A stretch of 64,000 bases of DNA from Gammaproteobacteria bacterium (GTDB lineage Bacteria > Pseudomonadota > Gammaproteobacteria > Burkholderiales > Nitrosomonadaceae). Location of the stretch: NCBI GenBank assembly GCA_015709615.1, contig CP054179.1, positions 1,984,001-2,048,000 on the forward strand. The letters are read 5' to 3'. The notes under the pieces are model-generated. The model was not told where the DNA came from, ran no database searches, and was given only the letters and a program-made list of their open reading frames with translations. The first letter of the stretch is position 1. Every line of letters begins with the position of its first letter. This document shows positions 45,444 to 53,522 of this stretch, piece after piece. Both the position numbers and the translations under genes were made by a program.

Positions 45444-46273
45444 TTAGCAAGAGGGAATTGTAATTTACTCCTAACAATTTTAATGTAATCACCGTCTCTA
45501 AGCTTTTTGGCTAGCAATATATGGCGATTAAGTGTGGATTCATCGGTTCCTTCTATTGTTTTCTTTTTTTCTTTCTTTTTTTTCTCCTTTTCATAATCAA
45601 ATATGCTATACATTTCTGATTTGGTAGCATTTTTAGCCAATGCGTCTAAAATTCTCAAACCTATTCTATAGGTGGTTTTATCGTGATTATTATTGCATGA
45701 ATAATTTTTTTGGTGTGCTTTAAAGAACTTTCTAATTGAGGCAATTTGTCTTTTTAAATCATAATCTGTTGACATATGCACATTAAATTCGCTTGGCTGA
45801 GGCTCCTCTTCTGGCAAATCAAAAATATCGACATAAAAAGTTTTCTTTTTTTGTTCTAGCTGATGGTGATCTTCCTGAATATTTTTTTTCTTAGAGTTTT
45901 TTCTGATAGTTGTATTGTGTTTAATTTCATTTTCTGTTTCATAAGGAACAGAAAATGATGGATAATTTAGGCAATCAAAAATTGGGCAAGTATCAATCCT
46001 ATAGTCCAAATTAGGAGAGTCGTCAGTAACACCATATCTGGTACGCATATCTTCCTTTATACATATGTCAGTACCACACATCGTTTCAAATAACTTCCTT
46101 TTTCCAAAGCAAACTTGTCCATTTTTAATTAAGCCTTTGTTCTCATCAAAATCTTTTTGATATTGAGAGTTTCTACGTAGAAACTCCCATGCAAAAACTT
46201 CATATGAAGTTTTTGCATTAAATTTTTCATAGCTAAGAGGATCTTTCCAATCGAGAAACCATTTGCTTGTCAT
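45440..46273 (-). CDS. DUF6499/DUF2285-like mobile-element protein
   Basis: The N-terminus (WKDPLSYEKFNAKTSYEVFAW then EFLRRN) matches the DUF6499-type domain found in integrative element regulators, and the C-terminus (LAKKLRDGDYIKIVRSK) resembles the end of DUF2285. Between is a low-complexity, Lys-rich linker including KEKKKKEKKK. Such proteins are often found near alpA and replication genes of integrative elements. The stop is provided by the adjacent MITE-like repeat, so the native C-terminus may be altered. Confidence 0.65.
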   Translation of the reverse strand: MTSKWFLDWKDPLSYEKFNAKTSYEVFAWEFLRRNSQYQKDFDENKGLIKNGQVCFGKRKLFETMCGTDICIKEDMRTRYGVTDDSPNLDYRIDTCPIFDCLNYPSFSVPYETENEIKHNTTIRKNSKKKNIQEDHHQLEQKKKTFYVDIFDLPEEEPQPSEFNVHMSTDYDLKRQIASIRKFFKAHQKNYSCNNNHDKTTYRIGLRILDALAKNATKSEMYSIFDYEKEKKKKEKKKTIEGTDESTLNRHILLAKKLRDGDYIKIVRSKLQFPLAN

Positions 46274-46524
46274 ATATGATCCTATTAGCTAGAAGTTTGT
46301 TTCTAAACCAAATTTTATAACAATTAGAAACAAAGCCAATTTCTTATGTTCCAGTTGAAAGCTATGTAAATCGCAATAATTTAGGTTAATTTAGAGCAGT
46401 AAATACGGTTTTTAGTTATTAGGCTTTAGAAAAATATGGTAAATAAACTGCTGTTCATTAAGCTTTAGGAATTATCAGAATCTGAATGTGGTAATCATAC
46501 ATTCTGATCAATACAATTAAAATT

Positions 46525-47262
46525 GGGTCTTAGGAAGTTAAAGCGGGTTTAAACGTAACAATTTAAGAATTTCATGATAGAGATTATCACGGCGATGATT
46601 AAAACGAAATTCGGTTTCTTTCAAGTGCAGGTAGAAAGTATGTTCGGGCACACCATTGAACTTGGCCAAACGTCTTTTAGCAAAACTCCAGAAAGACTCG
46701 ATACCATTAATATGCCGCTCGCCACTGGCAAACTCATTGTCACCATGGTGAACCCTGAAGTGCTTATCAAAGCCGATATCGACCAATCCGTCATAACCAC
46801 GCCATCCATCGGAATGGATTACGGTATCGGGCGCTACATGCCCACGGATAATGGCTTGCAATGTCGCTTTAGAGCAATCTGGAACAATCTCTGTATAAAC
46901 TTTTCCTTGGCGTTTAAGCACACCAAAGACTATTGTTTTGCCATAAGCGCCCCGCCCCCTTTTACCCCTGACTCGCTGGGCACCAAAGTAAGACTCATCA
47001 ACTTCTACAGAACCTTGCAGAGGGGATTCAAGTTCGCAATTCTGGGCAATTCGCTGTCGTATTTTAAGATAAATGGTATTGACGGATCGGATAGAAATGC
47101 CGGTCAATTGGGCTGTGTCAGTAGCAGTAAAATCCATCGAAAAACATCGAATAAGTTGCCTGAATTTTGCTTCTCTGATTCGAGAACGAAAATAGTATCT
47201 GTTTTTAGCATTCATCTCAGAAAGTTAGCACACTTTAGTAAGTGCTTAACTTCCTAAGACCC
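46525..47262 (-). mobile_element. IS1595-family element
   Basis: A 738-base element with matching ends GGGTCTTAGGAAGTTAA (left) and its inverted form (right). A perfect 8-base target duplication TTAAAATT flanks it (46517-46524 and 47263-47270), typical of the IS1595 family. It contains one transposase gene. Confidence 0.93.
46538..47215 (-). CDS. IS1595-family (ISXO2-like) transposase
   Basis: A 225-aa transposase of the ISXO2-like fold: acidic VEVDESYFG, IHSDGWRGYDGL and a distal Glu in NGIESFWSFAKRRL give the catalytic triad pattern. No zinc-ribbon N-terminal domain is present, as in the shorter subgroup. All motifs are intact and the target duplication is perfect, so it appears recent. 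Confidence 0.92.
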   Translation of the reverse strand: MNAKNRYYFRSRIREAKFRQLIRCFSMDFTATDTAQLTGISIRSVNTIYLKIRQRIAQNCELESPLQGSVEVDESYFGAQRVRGKRGRGAYGKTIVFGVLKRQGKVYTEIVPDCSKATLQAIIRGHVAPDTVIHSDGWRGYDGLVDIGFDKHFRVHHGDNEFASGERHINGIESFWSFAKRRLAKFNGVPEHTFYLHLKETEFRFNHRRDNLYHEILKLLRLNPL

Positions 47263-47488
47263 TTAAAATTAATAGGCAGGCAAACTATTTGGAATTTCTC
47301 TTTGAAGCAGATGGAAATATTCTATTCTTTTCAAATATTTTAATTAGCGATAATTTATCTTATCGCTGGTTGAAGGTGCTCGATTTTTTGGAATTATTTT
47401 TCTTGGCAAACGGTAGCGCCTCAAGGTTTATATCGCATAGCCGTATTGTCGCTAAACAGCTTATTAACTTTCAGAAAATGGAATTATC

Positions 47489-48310
47489 TTGGTATCTCCA
47501 CGACTAGTTGCAAAAATCGAATCTGAAGAGCCGACTCTTCGATTGGCGGTTTTAATCGACGCTGACAATGCTCAGGCAGCTGTCATTGAAGGTCTTCTAG
47601 CTGAAATCGCGAGATTTGGGGAAGCTACTGTGAGGCGCATATATGGTGATTTTACTGCCTCAGCGAGCTCATCCTGGAAAAAAGTACTGCAAAAATATGC
47701 GATCAAGCCAGTGCAGCAGTTTGCCTATACTACAGGGAAAAATGCTACTGACAGCGCATTGATTATTGATGCTATGGATTTGCTCTATACCCGTAAATTT
47801 GATGGATTCTGTTTGATTACCAGTGACAGTGATTTTACTGGCCTAGCCGTGAGGCTGCGTGAGGAAGGGCTTACGGTTCTTGGATTTGGCGAAAAGAAAA
47901 CCCCGGATGCTTTCCGCAATGCTTGCCATAAATTTGTGTTTACTGAAATTCTACGTCCAAGCACAGAAAGTGAATCAATCGAACTACCGTCCGAAGTTAA
48001 AACTAAAAAGGAGTCTGCACCCGTTCAGATTGCTACAAAGGTAGTTGAGCAAAAAATTCAATTTCCCAAAGAGTTTGTCCTGACAGCACTTGAGCAGTCC
48101 GTTGACGATAGTGGATGGGCAGGTCTTGGTGCTTTTGGTAGTTATCTGACCAAGCTGCAACCGGACTTCGATTCGAGGCTATATGGCTATAAGAAACTTT
48201 CTGATCTCGTCAAAGCCAAGATAGATTTATTCATAACAGAAGAACGGCAAGTTTCTGGATCGAATCAGAAAGTTTTGTATCTTCGCGCCAAAACACTAAC
48301 ACCAACTTAA
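47489..48310 (+). CDS. NYN-domain nuclease-like protein with LOTUS/OST-HTH domain
   Basis: The N-terminal NYN (PIN-like) domain shows LAVLIDADNA, DSALIIDAMDLL and ITSDSDFTGLA, the acidic residues expected for a metal-dependent RNase. The C-terminal part (about 190-265: FVLTALEQSVDDSGWAGLGA and on) is an OST-HTH/LOTUS RNA-binding domain. Length 273 aa. Translation probably begins at TTG 47489, as ATG 47478 is out of frame. It is convergent with the defence operon's last gene and has no clear partner; proteins of this type are widespread. Confidence 0.85.
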   Translation: MVSPRLVAKIESEEPTLRLAVLIDADNAQAAVIEGLLAEIARFGEATVRRIYGDFTASASSSWKKVLQKYAIKPVQQFAYTTGKNATDSALIIDAMDLLYTRKFDGFCLITSDSDFTGLAVRLREEGLTVLGFGEKKTPDAFRNACHKFVFTEILRPSTESESIELPSEVKTKKESAPVQIATKVVEQKIQFPKEFVLTALEQSVDDSGWAGLGAFGSYLTKLQPDFDSRLYGYKKLSDLVKAKIDLFITEERQVSGSNQKVLYLRAKTLTPT

Positions 48311-48342
48311 CTCCAACTTCTTTCTTCATTAGATTCTTGGAG

Positions 48343-51030
48343 TTATGTGCCGTATTGCTGAATCAATCCTTCAAGTGTCATATTTTGTGCAATTGCATTA
48401 TGCGGAATCAAAACATAGCGCCAAGGCTTACCACTATTGGCTATGGCGTAGTCAGAAGCATTCTTGCACCACTTGATAGCAGCTTCCTTCTTGGCCATAA
48501 CGATCGAATCGGTCATTTGATTGCTAGCCTTGGGCTCAAGCATGTAGATTGCATCATTTGTCTCAGCAACAAAATCCGGCTGATATTCAGGATGATCAGC
48601 TCCCTGCTTGTAGAAAATCTGGAATTGTCCCTTTGCCGGTTTAAACCACTTGATAGCATCGCGGTCAAGAATGACTGCCAACACACGCTCTGCATCTGAA
48701 GCAAACTTCTGAATTGGATACAGGCAACGTGTAAAACCGCTGAAAACGTACTTTGACATATTGCTTTTGTCATCAGGCGAGATTCGATAATCCGCAACTG
48801 GATCATTAATCGAATAGGTATATGCACTGGGTTTGAGTTCCACATATCCTTTACTTACAACCACTTCATAATCAACTGCCTCTTCCCAACTGTGATCTTG
48901 CATCTGTGCATGGATAAAGCGGGCAATGTCACGCTGATAGCAACGCAAAACCTTACGCGCTTCATCCTCGGATAGATAGCTGCAAAAATGCTCAACGGTC
49001 TGCGCAGCCAAGTCATACAATAGGTCTGCTTGATCATCATAAGAAACATCATCGAAATCCATCAGACCGCTGACGACATAATCCTCGATTCGTTTCTCTT
49101 CAATACCACCAGCGCCCAATGTTATTTCATCTCGCTGACTGGTACGCAGGTGCTGTATCCATAGCTCATCGGATACCGCTGGATATTTCAATGTATCCAG
49201 TTTTAGAGTGAATGGCCTAAAACCAGCTTTCACTTCTCCCTTGGGCACAACTAGAATGCGTGGAATATCAATTGTCTGCTGGGTTACTAATTCCACCGTT
49301 TTAGCCACAACAGCCGCAAAATCAGGCAGTTCTGTCACCCCTTCTAACTCCAGCTGTATAGGGCAATGTTGTTCTTGCACTGCCTTAACGATAGCAGCCT
49401 GGACTTCCGGGTTTTTTAAGTGCGCCAATGTAGGCACGGCCCTCGGTTGATTCTCCATCTTGCGGATGACCTCAAAAGCAATTTGCGCCACTTTTTGCTC
49501 TTCCGGTTTGGTGAAAAGAGGGGTCACATTTTGCCCCGCAATTTGTGTGCTGGCGGTTGTATCTGCTGGCTTTATTCCCAATTGGGTAGCTACTTGGGAT
49601 TGTGAAACGATCGTTGCTGTTTTTTGATCGAGTTCATCATTATCCAGTACCACTGCCTTCAGATGAATGGCGGAATCGGGTCGATTCGCTTCGTCGATTA
49701 TTTCCTGAAACTTATCATGTGCCACAATATTCAGCCTATCCACTGCCGTTACACCCGTGCGCTTACCATAAGGCAGCCGTAACCCACGACCGATGGATTG
49801 TTCAATCAAGGTACGTGCATTAGCAGCACGCAACGGCACAATAGTATAGAGATTGGTTACGTCCCAGCCTTCTTTCAGCATATTGACGTGAATAACGATC
49901 TCAGTCGGCTCTTCAGTGTGTTCCACTTTCAATAACCGCTCAATCATTTCTTCCTCATCCGCACCGGTTCGGCTTGAATCAACCTGAATGACCTTGTCTT
50001 TGTAGCGCCCTTCGAAGAAACCATCGGACTGGATCAACGCTAATAACTGTCCGGCATGAGTCGTGTCACGTGCAATCACCAGCAGGAATGGCTTAACAAT
50101 AGGATTGCTGGTTTCTCTGGCGTAAGTTTCCAACTCGACTTTTACGCTTTCGTGCAACCGCATCCCATCTTCCAGTTTCATGCGTTCGATTTCTTCTGGC
50201 GACATACCAGCCGGGTTAAAATTCTTGCGCGTCACCACGGCGGGTTCTTTTACAAAACCGTCTTCCATCGCCATACCCAATGGATAATCGAGGATTACGT
50301 TCTTGAAGGGCACCGCACCTCGAGTACCTTCTACGAAAGGGGTGGCCGTCAACTCCAAACCAAGAATCGGTTTCAGCTCATTGATTGCCTTGATGCCAGC
50401 ACTGGCACGATAGCGATGCGATTCATCCATCAAAAGCACCAGATCGGGTAGTCCGGCCAGATAGTCGAAATAACTTTCGCCGATATATTCAGATAATCGT
50501 TTGATGCGCGGAGCTTTGCCACCACGCACCTCAGAATTGATTTTGGAGATATTGAAAATATTGATGCGCACGCCACCAAATAGCGTGCCACTGGCCGGGT
50601 CATGCTGATTATAGTTGTCGCCCGTGATGATGGCAGGTGTATCAATGGCAAATTCCGAGATACCCTTGAAGACATACTTTGGATGGGTGCGGTCACTGAA
50701 ATCAGTGATCAGTTTGTTGTAGATCGTCAAATTCGGTGCCAGCACAAAGAAATTGTTGATACCGTGCGCCAAATGCAGATAACTGATGAACGCGCCCATT
50801 AACCGGGTTTTACCGACACCAGTAGCCAGTGCAAAGCACAGTGACGGAAACTCGCGTTCGAAATCTGTGACTGATGGAAATTCACTGCGGATAATCTCCA
50901 GCGTTGCCAGAAGATCTCTATCTTTTCTTGGCGGAGTAATCTCAGTAATCCGATCCAGAATTTCTAACGAACGGCGCTGCGGTGCACGCAAGCTGAGCCG
51001 TCCGGCAATGGCATTGACATGACGATTCAT
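48343..51030 (-). CDS. res: Type III restriction endonuclease, Res subunit
   Basis: An 895-aa helicase-nuclease. Walker A ATGVGKT lies near 69-75, DESH at 202-205, LTATP follows, and the motif VI-like QSIGRGLRLPYG is clear. A C-terminal PD-(D/E)xK nuclease is indicated by PDFVAET then EPKAS. Type III Res cuts DNA with Mod when two inversely oriented sites are unmodified. The ATG at 51030 overlaps the preceding stop by four bases (ATGA) and is preferred over 51069. Final gene of the operon; mod lies three genes upstream rather than adjacent. Confidence 0.9.
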   Translation of the reverse strand: MNRHVNAIAGRLSLRAPQRRSLEILDRITEITPPRKDRDLLATLEIIRSEFPSVTDFEREFPSLCFALATGVGKTRLMGAFISYLHLAHGINNFFVLAPNLTIYNKLITDFSDRTHPKYVFKGISEFAIDTPAIITGDNYNQHDPASGTLFGGVRINIFNISKINSEVRGGKAPRIKRLSEYIGESYFDYLAGLPDLVLLMDESHRYRASAGIKAINELKPILGLELTATPFVEGTRGAVPFKNVILDYPLGMAMEDGFVKEPAVVTRKNFNPAGMSPEEIERMKLEDGMRLHESVKVELETYARETSNPIVKPFLLVIARDTTHAGQLLALIQSDGFFEGRYKDKVIQVDSSRTGADEEEMIERLLKVEHTEEPTEIVIHVNMLKEGWDVTNLYTIVPLRAANARTLIEQSIGRGLRLPYGKRTGVTAVDRLNIVAHDKFQEIIDEANRPDSAIHLKAVVLDNDELDQKTATIVSQSQVATQLGIKPADTTASTQIAGQNVTPLFTKPEEQKVAQIAFEVIRKMENQPRAVPTLAHLKNPEVQAAIVKAVQEQHCPIQLELEGVTELPDFAAVVAKTVELVTQQTIDIPRILVVPKGEVKAGFRPFTLKLDTLKYPAVSDELWIQHLRTSQRDEITLGAGGIEEKRIEDYVVSGLMDFDDVSYDDQADLLYDLAAQTVEHFCSYLSEDEARKVLRCYQRDIARFIHAQMQDHSWEEAVDYEVVVSKGYVELKPSAYTYSINDPVADYRISPDDKSNMSKYVFSGFTRCLYPIQKFASDAERVLAVILDRDAIKWFKPAKGQFQIFYKQGADHPEYQPDFVAETNDAIYMLEPKASNQMTDSIVMAKKEAAIKWCKNASDYAIANSGKPWRYVLIPHNAIAQNMTLEGLIQQYGT

Positions 51031-51206
51031 CGCGGCTTTTGCTCTCCGCTTGGCTTTATATGCACACATTTACCGTTCCGCAGAACAACAAGTTCAGTGT
51101 TTGTACTGGCCGCCAATTGTCTCGCCCGCTGTGCAGCACGGCGGATTGCAACCAAAGAACCCGCCAAATCCGGATCTTTTGCCAGCTCTATACTTTTCTG
51201 GTTCAT
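51027..51206 (-). CDS. Small protein paired with the zeta-like kinase
   Basis: A 59-aa basic protein (MNQKSIELAKDPDLAGSLVA; ARQLAASTNTELVVLRNGK). From memory, similar small proteins lie next to zeta-family kinases. It may be an antitoxin or a regulator. ATG 51206 overlaps the kinase stop by four bases, and its own stop overlaps the Res start by four, so all three are translationally coupled. Function is not proven. Confidence 0.65.
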   Translation of the reverse strand: MNQKSIELAKDPDLAGSLVAIRRAAQRARQLAASTNTELVVLRNGKCVHIKPSGEQKPR

Positions 51207-51718
51207 GCCTTTTCTCCCCAATTAATCAGTACCGGTTCATCGCCTGCATTGTCATACAACGCCCAAGCATCCACTTCATCCCGATAAATTTGCTTAAAAT
51301 TTCGTAACCCTGCTGCAAAGCGCCTGCGGATAACCTCGCTCGGCACATCATGACCGCCCTGGCGCACACGTTCCGCCACACGATCAATGGCCATTTGTGA
51401 ATTTGGCAGCGACAAGAAAAACAGCGTGACATGATAACCGGCCTCGCGCCAGCGGCGAATCCGATGCGCATAAGTCAACCCAGAAAGCGTAGTCTCAAAC
51501 GCAAAACTTTCACCGCGTTCTTCAAGCTCTTTAATGCTTTCCAACATAATACGGGCTGCCTTCATCGCAGCTACATCCGGTGCAAACGGCGACAAGCCCG
51601 CCGCAATCAAATCTGCGTTCACGAACTTTGGACAACCCGCTTCATTGGGCAAAAATTCCCGGGCAAAGGTCGTTTTCCCAGCCCCATTCGGCCCAGCAAT
51701 GATGATAATTTTCTTCAT
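51203..51718 (-). CDS. Zeta-toxin-like P-loop kinase
   Basis: The 171-aa protein has a clear Walker A GPNGAGKTTF (residues 9-18) and Zeta-family segments VNADLIAAGLSPF, FAFETTLSGLTY and RVRQGGHDVPSEVIRRRF. Zeta toxins phosphorylate UDP-N-acetylglucosamine; many zeta-like kinases have other roles. I take ATG 51718 as start. It is 124 bases after mod and overlaps the next gene. Placement between mod and res is unusual. Confidence 0.8.
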   Translation of the reverse strand: MKKIIIIAGPNGAGKTTFAREFLPNEAGCPKFVNADLIAAGLSPFAPDVAAMKAARIMLESIKELEERGESFAFETTLSGLTYAHRIRRWREAGYHVTLFFLSLPNSQMAIDRVAERVRQGGHDVPSEVIRRRFAAGLRNFKQIYRDEVDAWALYDNAGDEPVLINWGEKA

Positions 51719-51842
51719 GGCAAAGACCAACAGGAAGAAATGGGATATTTGAAGTTTTTACTCACTTGCGGAACCATTTTCAAATGAACGGGCACGCGTG
51801 ATTGAACAGTTACCGCAGAATGATTTAATTTCTTCACAAAGA

Positions 51843-53519
51843 TCATTCCATTTTCTCATCAAACAATTCACTTTGAATCGAATTCGCGGCACTATATCCC
51901 TCTGTTTTTTCTACTTGTTGTGGAGGAGCTGGCGCTTTGGGAAGATTTTCAACTCGCAACGAATAATCATCATGCCCCCATTCACAGCGTGACAACACCT
52001 GCTTAGGGATTTTCTTCACGGTGAGATTCGGATAATCACCCCGGCCACGAAAGGCAGTACACAATACTAATAAACTGCGCTCCAATCCCACTTCATCGGA
52101 AAGCTGCTGTAATTGCTCGTGATTTAGATTCGCCGTGGTGACGTAGATAAAATCTCGTTCGGTGGAATGCCCGTGCATCCAGTAATGTACCCCAGAAGGC
52201 GCATAGGTGAATCCTTCCAGCTTGCATAAGGCTTGCGCCAGCATCTCCGCATTGTATTCCTTGTTGATGACCCACTGCCCGTAAGCATCCTGCTGCAACA
52301 AGCTGGGCGCGAGTTTGTAATAGCGGAAACCACCACCGCCTTGCCAATTCACGGCCTTGCTGATGCCACCTTGGTCCTCGTCATCAATCACCTTTTGCAG
52401 GCGCGGGATGATGTGCGTGTGACAATGTTCGCCTAGCTCCACCATGATCCAGCGGCGACCCATCTTGTGCGCCACTGCGCCAGTCGTGCCGGAACCGGCG
52501 AAGGAATCTAGAACGACGTCGCCGGGATTGGTGGCAATTTCGAGGACACGCTGTATAAGGCTCTCTGGCTTTGGCGTTGCGAAGGGATCGGTTTTGTTAA
52601 ATGCGATAACCTCCCTCTTAGCGGTTTGATTGTTACCGACATCTTCATGCCGCCAAACCGTTGTTGGTACTGTTCCTTCTCGTACCTTATCAGCAAATTT
52701 CTTCAAGCGTGGCACAGGATTTTTGCCATCCCTACCCCACCAAAGAAGATTATCGGCAACATTTTTTTCGTGTGAATTTCTGTCGAAAGCCCAAACCCTG
52801 ATTTGGTTCGGCCAAACTTCTTCGCCTGTATTGGGATTCAGTATTGGATAGTAAAGATTAGGTCTCTCATCCTTTGATTTCGCGCAGGTGTAATCCGCCG
52901 AACTCCACATCCCTCTTGGATCATTATCAGGATTCTTGAAATTCTTTTCTTGCTTTTGGCTGCGCGCCAACAAATTCGGGTACCAGATTTCTTTATTTTT
53001 CGAGAACAGCAGAATGTGATCGTGATTCAGGCTCAACCATTTTGCGTCGTTCTGGGGCGAGAATTTTTTCTCCCACATTACATTCGCAACAAAATTCGCC
53101 CGCCCAAATATCTCATCACACAAAACTTTTAAATAATGTGCTTCATTGTCATCAATCGTAATCCATAAAGAACCATCTTCCGATAACAACCGCCAGATAA
53201 TCTCCAACCGGTCGCGCATTAGCGACAGCCAGATCGAATGCTCCACTCCGTCGTCATAATGCGTGAACGCGCTGCCGGTGTTGTACGGTGGATCAATAAA
53301 CACGCACTTCACCTTGCCAGAAAATTCCGATTCCAGAGCTTTTAAGGCCAGCAGGTTGTCGCCAAAAATCAGCCGATTATCGAAGATATCGCCATTCGTC
53401 ACCCGATGCTTCGCGTGATAACTCTTCGCCGGGTCTTCCAGCAAAATGCGCGGCTCCAGCTTAGGCCGGTTCTCCTTACCAATCCAGGTAAGTTCGAGTT
53501 TGGATTTTTTGATACTCAT
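51843..53519 (-). CDS. mod: Type III DNA methyltransferase, Mod subunit
   Basis: A 558-aa adenine methyltransferase of the beta class. DPPY (76-79) precedes the SAM-binding FAGSGTTG near 345, and the intervening target-recognition region carries the sequence specificity. In type III systems Mod modifies one strand of a short asymmetric site and guides Res. The start is three bases after the Rad50-like gene. The target sequence cannot be read from the protein. Confidence 0.92.
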   Translation of the reverse strand: MSIKKSKLELTWIGKENRPKLEPRILLEDPAKSYHAKHRVTNGDIFDNRLIFGDNLLALKALESEFSGKVKCVFIDPPYNTGSAFTHYDDGVEHSIWLSLMRDRLEIIWRLLSEDGSLWITIDDNEAHYLKVLCDEIFGRANFVANVMWEKKFSPQNDAKWLSLNHDHILLFSKNKEIWYPNLLARSQKQEKNFKNPDNDPRGMWSSADYTCAKSKDERPNLYYPILNPNTGEEVWPNQIRVWAFDRNSHEKNVADNLLWWGRDGKNPVPRLKKFADKVREGTVPTTVWRHEDVGNNQTAKREVIAFNKTDPFATPKPESLIQRVLEIATNPGDVVLDSFAGSGTTGAVAHKMGRRWIMVELGEHCHTHIIPRLQKVIDDEDQGGISKAVNWQGGGGFRYYKLAPSLLQQDAYGQWVINKEYNAEMLAQALCKLEGFTYAPSGVHYWMHGHSTERDFIYVTTANLNHEQLQQLSDEVGLERSLLVLCTAFRGRGDYPNLTVKKIPKQVLSRCEWGHDDYSLRVENLPKAPAPPQQVEKTEGYSAANSIQSELFDEKME

Positions 53520-53522
53520 AAT

